From JABABV01 sp965222855 (GTDB lineage Bacteria; Bacillota_I; Bacilli_A; Mycoplasmatales; JABABV01), in NCBI GenBank assembly GCA_965222855.1, contig CBDCUL010000004.1, positions 1 through 37,957 on the forward strand: DNA of 37,957 nucleotides. The letters are read 5' to 3'. Position numbers and translations under genes: made by a program. This document shows, piece by piece, positions 20,988 through 30,788 of this stretch (its first letter is position 1; each line of letters starts with the position of its first letter). Below the pieces are notes generated by a model that saw only the letters and a list, made by a program, of their open reading frames with translations, was not told where the DNA came from and did no database searches.

Positions 20988-22671
20988 TAACAAAATTAAC
21001 AAAATTCTTAGTTCTGTTGATATTGTAAATATTATAAGTGAAATTATTACTTTAAATAAAAAAGGTAATAATTTTATTGGTCTTTGCCCCTTTCATAGTG
21101 ATAATTCACCATCGTTAGTAGCATCACGTGAAAAACAAATATACAAATGTTTTGTTTGTAATCATGGTGGTAATGTTTTTAATTTTATTCGGGCTTATTA
21201 TAATTTGAGTTTTATTGACAGTGTTCGAAAAGTAATTCAATTAGCTAATTTAAATATTGAAATTGAAAAAACGACTGAAGAAATTCAGAAAAGTAAACTA
21301 CTAGAAAATAAAAGTATTAAAATTAATGAATTAAGTAATTACTTTTTTCAACACAATTTATTAAATACTGATAATGACTTTAAAAAATATTTAATTAATC
21401 AACGAAAATTAAATATTAAAACAATTAATAAGTATCAACTAGGTGCAACTTCAGAAAATGGTAAATTAAAACAATTTTTAATTAGTCATAATTTTAGTGA
21501 TAGCGATATTTTGAAATCACAATTAATATTTATTGATGATGATAGATCGCGCTTTCAAGATTTTTTTACTAAACGGATTATTTTTCCAATTAATAATGAA
21601 TTTAATTTAACTGTTGGTTTTTCTGGACGAACAATTTCCACTCAAGTCAAAGCTAAATATATTAATTCTAAAGAATCAGAAATCTTTAAAAAACATGAAC
21701 TTTTATATAATTTTTATCATGCTAAACAAAGTCCAATAATTGCCTTAAAAAAATTTGTCTTTATTGTTGAGGGATTTATGGATGTGATTGCGCTTGATTT
21801 AGTTGGCTTTGATAATGTTGTTGCGATTATGGGTCTGAATTTATCAAAAATTCAAATGCAAAAACTAAAGTCATTATCATCAAATATTGTTTTATTTTTA
21901 GATAATGACCAAGCTGGTAATAATACTAATTTAAAATTTATTGACAGTTTAGTGCAAAATGGCTTTAAAATTAAAGTAGTAAACAACAATGCTAAAAAAG
22001 ACCCTTTTGATATTTGACAATTTGAAGGTCGTGAAAAATTATTAACAATTTTAGATGCTCGTTTAGATTGATGAGAATTTAAATATCTATTTTTCAAAAA
22101 ACAAAATTCAACAGAATTAATAAGTGACATCTTAAATATTTATCAAAGTATCGATAATAAAGTTTATCGCTTAAATTTTTTAAATTACATTAAAAATGAT
22201 GATTTAAATATTTATCAACAAACATTAAGTATTTTAAATGATGGTCAAGAAAATCAACAAAAAGTTGATTATAATTGGGAATTATTGAAGAAAATGATCA
22301 CATCAAAATACTTTACTACAAAATATTCGAATGAGATTTTTTACATTCCTAATATAAAAATGAATAATATAGCGTCTTATATAGTAAAATATTATAATAG
22401 GTATGATTACTTAACGATAGTCGATATTACGTCATTTTTTGAAAACGAAATTATTAATCTTGATTTAAGAACACTAGCTTTTGATTTGCTAAAAGCAGTT
22501 AATGACCATTTTGAAAATCTCATTAACCATATTTTTTCAAATATAAAATCATCAGTTATTAGTGATCTTAAAACAACTATTTTAAACGAAACAAACCCCA
22601 CTATTAAACAAGAAAAAATATTAAATTTAACGAAAATCATTAAATTTAATAAAAAAACTAATAGTAACTAA
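20980..22671 (+). CDS. dnaG: DNA primase
   Basis: DnaG makes RNA primers for lagging-strand synthesis. The 563-residue protein has the N-terminal zinc finger with C36, H39, C57 and C60 (CPFH...CFVC), then the RNA polymerase core, then the TOPRIM motifs VEGFMDV (E264) and LDNDQAGN (D308). The C-terminal helicase-binding region is divergent and Asn/Ile/Lys-rich. TGA at 22015 encodes Trp, so the apparent break there is not a frameshift. The ATG overlaps glyQS by eight bases. The order glyQS-dnaG-sigA is the macromolecular-synthesis arrangement. Confidence 0.95.
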
Positions 22672-22703
22672 TAGTACACAAAAGAAATTAGAGGTATTAA
22701 TCT

Positions 22704-23897
22704 ATGAAGCTAGAAAATATGGAAAAAAAATATGCGACGATTTTAAAAGTTTTTAAAAGAGCTGCTAAAAAACATGAGCGTGGTTATTTAACAGTTGAAG
22801 AAATCTACGCCATTATGGAAAAACGAAAATTAAAAATTGAAGAAAAATATATGAATGATTTTATATCGTTTTTATTAACTGAGGGTATCGCAAAAGACGA
22901 AGTTGATAAAAGTGATTTATTCATTAATGGTAAAGATGTCAGTAAACTTGGTGAAGATGAATTATTTACTGATGAAGATTTATCAAATGAAATTACTGAA
23001 ACTAAAGATAACGTTAAATGATATATGCGTTGAATCGGAAAATACGGTGAATTATTAAAAAAAGAAGAAGAAGTAGTATTAGCAAAAACAATTAAAAAAT
23101 ATACTAAATATTCTGAAGATGGAATGCCTAAATATGGCTACAAAGCTAAAAAGGCACGCGAATCATTAATTCAATCCAATTTACGATTAGTTGTATCAAT
23201 TGCGAAAAAATATAAAAATCGTGGTTTAAACTTTATGGATTTAATATCTGAAGGTAATAGTGGTTTAATTAAAGCTGTTGAAAAATTTGAATGAGAAAAA
23301 GGATTTAAATTTTCAACTTATGCAACTTGATGAATTAGACAAGCAATCACTAGAGCAATTGCTGACCAAGCGCGTACAATTAGAATTCCAGTTCATATGG
23401 TTGAAACAATTAATAAACTAATTAAAATTGAAAAAGAATTATTACAAGTAACTGGTCGCCCGGCAACTGATGAAGAGATTGCCGAACAAATGGGCGAACA
23501 TTTTTCTGCGCAAAAAGTTAGAAATATTCGTACGATTAATATCGATCCAATTTCATTAGACAAACCAATTGGTGAAGAAGATTCTAAATTATCAAATTTT
23601 GTCGAAGATAAAAGAAGTGAAAATCCAATCGAATTTACTTATAGACAAGAATTAAAAGAAGTTCTAAATTCAGTTCTTTCTGACGTCTTAACTGATCGTG
23701 AAGAGGAAGTAGTTCGTCGTCGATACGGTGTCGGTAACGATAAAAATGGTAATCCATTGCGTTCACAAACGCTAGAAGAAGTTGGTGTTTACTTTGGTGT
23801 AACGCGTGAACGAATTAGACAAATTGAGGCCAAAGCACTCCGAAAATTAAGACACCCCCAAAGAAAGAAACATTTAAAATCTTTTTTAAAGCATTAA
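22704..23897 (+). CDS. sigA: Principal RNA polymerase sigma factor
   Basis: SigA directs RNA polymerase to housekeeping promoters. The 397-residue protein has a reduced N-terminal region, then region 2 with NLRLVVSIAKKYKNRGL and the -10-reading helix FSTYATWWIRQAI. Region 3 contains RPATDEEIAEQMG. The region 4 helix-turn-helix ends TRERIRQIEAKALRKLRHP. The TGA codons in YATWWIRQ (about 23327-23332) encode two conserved Trp. AGAGGT at 22690-22695 precedes the ATG. It lies between dnaG and trmK, the usual position. As the likely only primary sigma factor, it would read the extended -10 sites proposed in this window. Confidence 0.97.
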
Positions 23898-23898
23898 T

Positions 23899-24549
23899 AT
23901 GTTAAAAAAAAAACTGTTGAAAAATAAACGTTTAAAGGCGATTTTAAATCTAACAGACGCCAATTTAAATATTGCTGATATCGGAGCAGACCATGGTAAC
24001 TTGGCAATTGAATTAGCTAAAATATCAAAACAAGTTTTTGCTACCGAATATCACTCAGCCCCATTTTTAAGACTGCAACAAAAAATTGATCAAGAAAATG
24101 TAGACAATATTATTGTTTTACAAGGTGATGGTTTTAACCCATTACCAAAACAAACTATTGATTTAGCAATTGTTGCAGGTATGGGTGGCAAAATTATTAG
24201 TGATATGATTGCTCGTTTTCCTAATATAGCCACTTTAATTTTGGCACCGCAAAATAATAGCGCAATCGTTAGAAGCGCTTTAAAAAAATATAATTATCAA
24301 ATTATTAAAGAAATTATTTTAAAAGAAAAAGGACTATATTATAATATTATTAAGGCCATCAAAAGTAACACGACTAATATTATTTATCGTAAAGATATTT
24401 TAATTGGTCCTGTTTTTGAAAAAAATCTAATTGTAAAAGAATTTTTAGAAGAAAAACTTAATCGTTTAAACCGCATTAACAAACACCGACAAGACAAAAA
24501 TATTTATCAGGATATTCTTGAAATTGAAAAAATATTAAAAAGTTGGTAA
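23899..24549 (+). CDS. trmK: tRNA (adenine-N1)-methyltransferase TrmK
   Basis: TrmK methylates N1 of A22 in tRNA. The 216-residue SAM-dependent enzyme shows the binding loop IADIGADHGNLAIELA (about residues 24-39), the following GDGFNPL, and the family motif VAGMGGKII near 24175-24195, plus a charged C-terminal coiled coil. It starts one base after the sigA stop, with no obvious ribosome site, so translation is probably coupled to sigA. In Firmicutes trmK is normally followed by nif3, while here ltrA lies between them. Confidence 0.9.
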   Translation: MLKKKLLKNKRLKAILNLTDANLNIADIGADHGNLAIELAKISKQVFATEYHSAPFLRLQQKIDQENVDNIIVLQGDGFNPLPKQTIDLAIVAGMGGKIISDMIARFPNIATLILAPQNNSAIVRSALKKYNYQIIKEIILKEKGLYYNIIKAIKSNTTNIIYRKDILIGPVFEKNLIVKEFLEEKLNRLNRINKHRQDKNIYQDILEIEKILKSW

Positions 24550-24556
24550 CTAGTTT

Positions 24557-25990
24557 ATGAAGTTATTTTTAAAAAATTTTTGATACTATAGAAATATAAT
24601 TTGAAAGAAACCAAATATAAATCAAAAATCTGATAAACGAGCAGCCAGTTATTTAGAACTGTTTTTTGATTTAGCATTTGTGTCTTCGATCACTATTTTT
24701 TCAAAATATTTAGACTATGCCTGAACTGGCGGTTCTTTATATCTTTGAATTCTATTTTTTTATTTTCTCTGAAATGTTTGATTTAATATAACTTTGTACG
24801 CTGACCGGTTTGAAACATCAGGGATTAGATATCGATTAATTATTTGAGTTAATATGGTACCTTGTTTATTAATGGCATATGGTTATTCAGAATCTCATCT
24901 AATTGCCTTTAGTACTAATTCTGATCTGATCGAATTTAAAGGTGTTTACATCTTAGGTTTTATCTTATCTAGAATGATTTTAGTAGTTATTTATTTAGAT
25001 ATTATTGTTAACTCTGCTGAACAAAATAGTTTTGTTTATCAAAATTATTTTTTACCAGCACTAGGGTTTTTTATATCACCTATCATTATCTATACAATGT
25101 TTTCTTGAACTGGTGATTACCATTTTAATGATAAAGATAATATTGGAATTATCGTCTTTTCAATAGCTGCTTTAATTGAAATATTCTTCACCACGATCCC
25201 GATTTTATTTTGGTCTGAAAAATTACCAAAATTACATAAAACGCATATTACTGAAAGATTTATTTTGTTTACATTAATTACTTTAGGTGAGTTAGTTCTT
25301 TCTTCTTTCTTAAGTACTGTTAATATCAATGAATTGAATCATAGTATGAATTTAGGATTGAATTATTCTTATTTAATCTTTAGATTTGCCACCAGTATTT
25401 TGCTTATTTTTGGGATATGATGAGTGTACACCGATTGAATCGGAAGTATCATCTATACTAAAAGTAAGCATAATCGAAAAATTGTTTGATATTCCTACGC
25501 CCATTTTTTCCTAGTTATTGGTTTGTTATTTATATCTAGGGGAATTGATGGGATTGATGTAATTGCAACAATGCGATCTTCTGGTCAATCAACCTCAAGT
25601 ATTGCTAAGATATTGGATCTGCCTGGCACTTTCAATTTAATCCACTTAGAAGGTGGTGATAAGTTATATATTTATCCCCGACTTTTTAATTATGGGTTTG
25701 CAATTTTCTTCTTTTGTATTCTAATGATTATGTTCACAACGAACTTAAAATTTGCTAATCAAAATTATGAAGCAAATAATCATGAATGAAGTTTATGAAT
25801 ATCGCTAATTACGATGATTTTATTGTTTTCTACTTTAGGCGCCTTATCTAATCAAGCGCTAAAACATTTTGAATTTTTCTATAATATCAATACTTATATG
25901 GCAGTCGCCATAACGATCTATTTAATTATTTCTGGTATTATAGTATGGATGATTTATTTTCAGAAAAAAATTATTACAGGTGAGAAATAA
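24557..25990 (+). CDS. ltrA: LtrA-family membrane protein (low temperature requirement A)
   Basis: This 477-residue polytopic membrane protein belongs to the LtrA family, named from a Listeria cold-sensitive mutant. Its biochemical role is unknown. Family signatures are SYLELFFDLAFV near residue 30 and HITERFILFTLITLGE near 25244-25290. About a dozen hydrophobic segments fill the protein. TGA codons encode many Trp, including WW at about 25418. It is intact. Ribosome-site support is weak (a purine run AAAAAGTTGG before the ATG). It separates trmK from nif3, which are usually neighbours, so it may have been inserted there. Its codons look somewhat less A/T-biased than the neighbours' by eye, which I did not measure. 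Confidence 0.85.
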
Positions 25991-25991
25991 T

Positions 25992-26747
25992 ATGAACGTT
26001 ACTGATATATACAAAATTTTAAACCAAGAATTTCCATTTAGTGATGCAATGGATTTTGATAATTGTGGAATTTTATTAAACCATAATGATGTCGAAATTA
26101 GTAAAGTTTTTATCGCCCTAGATTTAAATAGTGCTAATTTAGCCATTGCCATTAAAAATAAAGCCAATTTGATCATTACGCACCATCCTTTCATATTTAA
26201 TAGTTTTAACGAAGAGATGGCGTTTAAATGAAAAAAAGATATTTGACATAAATTAGAAGAGTTTAAAATTAATTTAATCGCAATGCACACTAATGTCGAC
26301 ACTTCTAAAAAAGGCTTGAACGCTAGCTTAATGACTGCTTTGAACATAAAAAAATGATCTTTTTTCAATAAAGATCATTTAGGTTTAATTGGTCAATTGG
26401 ATCGTGAAATTAAATTGGAAAATTTTATTCCGGTTTTAAAATCAGCTTGATATTTAAAACATATTAAATTTTTAGGTGATCCTAATGCAATTTGTAAAAC
26501 GATTGCGATTGTTGGTGGTAGTGGGGGCGAATATTTTAATGATGCTCATCATCAAAAAGCCGATTTATTTATTAGTTCCGAAATTAAATGACATCAATAT
26601 GTCGCGGCTAATGAATTAAATTTGAACGTTATTGAAGTTTGTCATAGTATTGAATGATTTTTTACAATTACAATTCGTAATTTATTAGAGCAATATCATC
26701 TTGATGTGATCGAAGATCGCAACATGTTAGATATTGAATATTATTAA
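25992..26747 (+). CDS. Nif3-like dinuclear metal-center protein (YqfO family)
   Basis: Nif3/YqfO proteins form toroids with a dinuclear metal site. They are widespread, with GTP cyclohydrolase-like or regulatory roles proposed but not settled. The 251-residue product has the metal motifs THHPFIF (near 26179-26199), HTNVD (near 26287) and the C-terminal EVCHSIEW. It lacks the inserted PII-like domain, so it is the short form. AGGTGAG at about 25978-25984 in the end of ltrA precedes ATG 25992, suggesting coupling. The stop TAA at 26745-26747 overlaps the reverse-strand stop of ispH, with no terminator between the genes. Confidence 0.9.
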
Positions 26748-27616
26748 AGTTCATTACAAATACTAATAATTTTATTTGTAATGTATGTTGGAGTTGAAGC
26801 GCCTGCGGTAATTGCAATATGGCGCTTTTTCTTTAAAAGTTCGATTGATAATTTTTCTGGGTCATTAATTAAAATTGAATCAATGCCTTGGTTTTTAACA
26901 ATATTCATTAAAGCATTTGAATTGTTAGATTTTTTATCACCACAAACAATTACTAAATCAATTGATTTATCTAACTTAAATAATGGTGTTTGACGATCAA
27001 GCGTTGCTTTACATAAATCATTGTAAAGTTCAACTTGTGGTCATTTAGTTTTAATTCTACTATAAAATTTTTCTAAATCAATTGATGAAAGCGTTGTTTG
27101 GTTTAAAACAGCTAACTTATTTTTGATTTCTAATGTTTCTAATTGTTCTAATTTAGTTATTAGATGAATTTTTGCTAAATCTAATTCTTTAACAGCTAAT
27201 GTTTCTGGATGTTGATGGACTCCTAAAAAAATGATTTCAAAATTATTACTAATTTTGTCAATCACTAGATCAAAAGTTTTAACAACTTCGGGACAAACAG
27301 TGTCATAAAAAGTAAATTTATGAACTTTTACATATTCAATCACACTAATAGGTGTCCCATGTGCTGTAAAAATTAGGATTGCTTTTTTAGGATCAAGTGA
27401 TTTAACTAAATCTAGACGACTAGTTGTTGAATCATCTAATAAAATAATCCCTAATTTTTCAATATCATTAACAATATGTTGGTTATGAACTAACATTCCA
27501 ATCATATAAATTTGTCGTGGATCATTCGCATGTTCTTTCACAATTTTTTTAGCCATCATTATCGCTCTAATTACGCCATAACAATATCCTCTAGGAAATA
27601 TTTTAGTAATTTTCAT
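26744..27616 (-). CDS. ispH: 4-hydroxy-3-methylbut-2-enyl diphosphate reductase
   Basis: IspH is the iron-sulfur enzyme making IPP and DMAPP in the last MEP-pathway step. The 290-residue protein has the three cluster ligands C12 (RGYCYGV), C108 (DTVCPE) and C202 (NDLCKAT). Substrate-binding H44, H86 and the HPE triplet (H136, E138) are present, with GDKKSNNSNAL near the C-terminus. ATG 27616 is chosen because GAGGTG lies six bases upstream. The in-frame GTG at 27628 overlaps that site. TGA encodes Trp near 27040. It stands alone on the minus strand. Most mycoplasmas lack this pathway, but spiroplasmas have it. No other MEP gene is in the window. Confidence 0.92.
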
Positions 27617-27636
27617 TAAACACCTCACGTTATTAA

Positions 27637-27645
27637 ATTATAGCA
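27637..27645 (-). promoter_or_regulatory. Extended -10 promoter for ispH
   Basis: On the minus strand the sequence reads TGCTATAAT, a perfect TATAAT with an extended TG one base upstream. It lies 21 bases before the ispH ATG. No good -35 is visible, which extended -10 promoters tolerate. Confidence 0.6.
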
Positions 27646-27654
27646 AATATTATA

Positions 27655-27663
27655 TGTTATAAT
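27655..27663 (+). promoter_or_regulatory. Extended -10 promoter for the DEAD-box helicase gene
   Basis: TGTTATAAT on the plus strand is a perfect -10 with extended TG. It lies about 65 bases before the helicase ATG, back to back with the ispH promoter. The resulting leader of about 55 bases shows no clear riboswitch fold. Confidence 0.6.
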
Positions 27664-27727
27664 TTAATAAATTTATCAAATCAGATAATAATATAAATAA
27701 CATCGTAAAAGGCGGTATCATTAAGAT

Positions 27728-29086
27728 ATGAATAATTTCAAAAAATTTAATTTTAAAAATTGAATTATCCAAGAATTGGATGATTTAAAATTCACTAATC
27801 CAACCCCAATCCAAGACGCAACTATAACAGTCATCAAAAAACATCAATACGTCGTCGTTAACGCAGCAACTGGTAGTGGTAAGACACTTGCCTTTATGTT
27901 ACCAATTATCAACGATATTGATAGCTCAATTAAAGAAGTACAAGCAATTGTCATTACTCCTTCACGAGAATTATCTAAACAAATTTTTGAAGTAACGAAT
28001 ACGTTGATCAAAAATAATGATGGTTTGAAAGCTGATTTAATTACTGGTGGTCAAAATATTGCTAATAAAAATTTAAAAAGTAGCAATATTTTAATCGGAA
28101 CAGCATCAAAAATTAAACAAGTCTTTAGTCAAGATAAACAATCACACATCACAAATGCTAAATATTTAGTAATTGATGAAGCTGATATGACAATTGATCA
28201 TGAATTTTTTGATGATCTTAATTTCTTAATTCAAAAAATTAATAAGAATATTAAAATTATTATTTGTTCAGCGACAATTCCTGAAGAATTAACTAAATTT
28301 ATGCAAAAATATTTACATAATAAATTCAAAGTTGTTAAAGCGCCACAACGTTTAAGTAATATTGAGCATATTGTGATTAATACTAAAGTTCATAAGAAAA
28401 TGGAAAATTTACATAAACTAATGAATATTACTAATCCGTATGTGGGAATTATTTTTGTAAGTACTAAAAATGGCGTTAAAAAAGTCCATGATTATTTAGC
28501 AAAAAATAATATTAAAGCCGGAATTATTCATGGTGATTTAACTCATCGTGAGCGAAACCAAATTTTACGACGCATCCGTAATATGGATTTCAAATGAATT
28601 GTTGCTAGTGATGTTTTAAGTCGTGGGCTTGATATTGAAGGATTAGATGTTGTGATCAATTATGATTTACCAAACAATATTGAATTTTATCAACATCGTG
28701 CCGGACGAACAGCTCGTTATTATAACAGTGGAATTTCTTATTCTTTAATTGATCTAAAAAATCATCGCGAAATGAGTCAACTACATAAAGTAAATCTAGA
28801 TTATAAAGTGATGAAATTTGTTAATGATGAATTAGAAAATATCCAAAATGTAGAAATGATCAAAGAAAGAAAATTAGTTAAAAGAGAAAAATTAGCTAAT
28901 AAAAAATTAGATAAATTTGACAATGAAATTCGTCAAATAACTAATCAAAATAAAAAAACAAAACCAAAAGATAAAAAACCAAACTATAAAAAGAAATTAA
29001 AAATGAAAGTCGATCGCTTAAAGAAAAAACAAAAAAATAAAGTAATGCAAAAAAGGAGAAAAGAAATTCTATATGGAAAAAAATAA
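27728..29086 (+). CDS. DEAD-box RNA helicase
   Basis: This ATP-dependent RNA helicase probably acts in ribosome assembly or mRNA turnover. The 452-residue protein has the full motif set: Q motif NPTPIQ, motif I AATGSGKT, Ia TPSRELS, Ib TGG, motif II DEAD, motif III SAT, and motif VI HRAGRTAR. The last 90 residues are very Lys-rich (for example KKPNYKKKLKMK), which suits RNA binding. It resembles the CshB subgroup, but I would not name it firmly. AGGCGG at 27709-27714 is a weakly placed ribosome site. TGA codons (for example 27761 and 28595) encode Trp. The end overlaps nfo by 14 bases. Confidence 0.93.
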
Positions 29087-29951
29087 AATTATTATTGGGG
29101 CACATGTTAGTTTGAAAGCGCCCAATTATTTTCTAGATAGTGTCAAAGATAGTTTAGCTTATAATGCTAATGCGTTAATGATCTATACTGGTCCGCCAAT
29201 GAACAGTCGTCGTCAAGCGATAGAAAAATTAAATATTCAAGCTGGACTTGATTTAATGACTGCTAATGGAATTGATCCAAGTCATACGATCATTCATGCG
29301 CCATACATTATAAATTGCGCTTCACCAGAAGACAATAAATGAAACTTTGCCCAAGAGTTCTTAATTAAAGAAGTTCGTCGTAGTGCTGCGTTAAAAGCTA
29401 AATATTTAGTGCTTCATCCTGGTGCTCATGTTGGTAGTGGTAAAGCGGCTGGTTTACAACGTATTGTTGCAGCACTTGACTATGTTTTGGCAAATGATGG
29501 AACTGATGTTAAAATAGCATTAGAAACGATGGCTGGCAAAGGTAGTGAACTTGGTTCAACTTTTGAAGAGTTAAACTACATTATTACTGAATCAAAATTT
29601 AGTGATCGGATTGTTGTTTGTTTTGATACTTGTCACGTTTGAGATGCTGGTAAAGATTTAAATAACATTGATCAAGTGTTAGATGAATTTGACCGTATTG
29701 TTAGTTTAGACAAATTACAAGTAATTCATCTAAACGATTCTAAAAATCCTTTATCAGCACATAAAGATCGCCATGAAAATATTGGTCATGGTTATATTGG
29801 TTTTGATGCTTTATTAAAAATTTTCAATCATCCTAAATTAATTAACGTTGTTAAAATTTTAGAAACACCATGAATTGAAAAACAACCACCTTATAAAGCG
29901 GAAATCACTGCTTTACGAAGCGAAGATAAAACTTTATTACCTAAAAAATAA
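29073..29951 (+). CDS. nfo: Endonuclease IV (AP endonuclease)
   Basis: Nfo cleaves 5' of abasic sites in base-excision repair, following glycosylases such as MutM. The 292-residue TIM-barrel protein keeps its metal ligands: GAHVS, IHAPYIIN, LHPGAHVGSG, ALETMAGKG, FDTCHVWDAG, HLNDSKN, DRHENIGHG and ILETPW. The TGA at 29640 encodes the Trp of the conserved CHVWDAG motif. The ATG is 14 bases inside the helicase gene, with AAGGAG at about 29053-29058. A symmetric hairpin terminator follows the stop. Confidence 0.96.
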
Positions 29952-29960
29952 TCAAAACAA

Positions 29961-29991
29961 AAAAACAAGAAATAATTAATTTCTTGTTTTT
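29961..29991. terminator. Bidirectional hairpin terminator between nfo and plsY
   Basis: AAAAACAAGAAAT (29961-29973) pairs with ATTTCTTGTTTTT (29979-29991) around the loop AATTA, a 13-bp perfect stem. T-rich DNA follows on both strands, so it can end nfo (plus) and plsY (minus), which converge on it with stops at 29951 and 30009. Confidence 0.8.
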
Positions 29992-30008
29992 AAATTGTTT
30001 GCTTTTTT

Positions 30009-30710
30009 CTATATTATTTTCGTTGTTTCTTTGTTTGGTTTCTTCTTCGTTTTAAAAAGATAAATTTTTCCTTCTTTACCAGCAATTAATTTCATTATAT
30101 TAGCCCGATGTTTAAACGTCATAAATAATGAGATTATCGCAATTGCTACCGGTCATTGATCGCCAGCAATTTGATGTGGTGTTTGTGGTCCGTTTGTAAA
30201 TCAAGGGATTCACGATAACAGAAAAATAATTCACGTTGTTGATAAAGAGGCGACGCTAACGTATTTTGTAATTCAAACGATTAAAAATACTAATGTTAAA
30301 GTTATTAGGAATAGGACTCAGTTTAAACTGAGGACAATTCCAACTGCGCAAGCAGCGCCTTTGCCACCGCGAAAATTGTGAAACACTGGATAACAATGAC
30401 CGATTAAAATAAAAACCGCCATTATTTCCAAGTGATTACAAGTGCTAAAGAATTTAACTGAATGCGTTAAAGCAATACAAGTAAACATCACACTTACACT
30501 TTTTAAAATATCTAGAAACATTACAAGGATACCGATTTTGGTCCCTAAATAACGAGCTACATTAGTAGCACCAGCATTTTTAGAACCTAAATCACGAATA
30601 TCACCATGTTTCATGATGTGATAAATAATAATAGAGAAATTAATGCTACCTACTAAATATGCAAAACATATTAGAATAAAGTAAGCACTTATATCTTGAA
30701 AAATAATCAT
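30009..30710 (-). CDS. plsY: Acyl-phosphate glycerol-3-phosphate acyltransferase
   Basis: PlsY moves an acyl group from acyl-phosphate to glycerol-3-phosphate, the first committed step of phospholipid synthesis in the membrane. The 233-residue polytopic protein has the family signatures LVGSINFS, GDIRDLGSKNAGATNVAR and the glycine-rich GHCYPVFHNFRGGKGAA. The TGA near 30316-30318 encodes Trp. Reading past it extends the gene to TAG at 30009-30011, with a basic cytosolic tail. It lies alone on the minus strand, divergent from parE and convergent with nfo. GGTGAT precedes the ATG. Confidence 0.94.
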
Positions 30711-30729
30711 TTTTATATCACCAATCTTA

Positions 30730-30735
30730 ATTATA
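30730..30735 (-). promoter_or_regulatory. -10 element of the plsY promoter
   Basis: The minus strand reads TATAAT here, about 20 bases before the plsY ATG. No convincing -35 is seen. The 78-base gap to parE (30711-30788) must also hold the parE promoter. TATCAT at 30752-30757 is a weak candidate for it. Confidence 0.45.
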
Positions 30736-30788
30736 CAATTATTTTAGAAGTTATCATAGCAAAACATAAGTAAAAAGAGGTTAAATTT

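Noticed and set aside
26781..26993. Plus-strand open frame of 70 codons
   Set aside because: It is antisense to ispH, whose conserved C-terminal motifs explain this DNA.
27626..27628. GTG as the ispH start
   Set aside because: It overlaps the GAGGTG ribosome site that serves ATG 27616, and IspH normally starts a few residues before the RGxCxGV motif.
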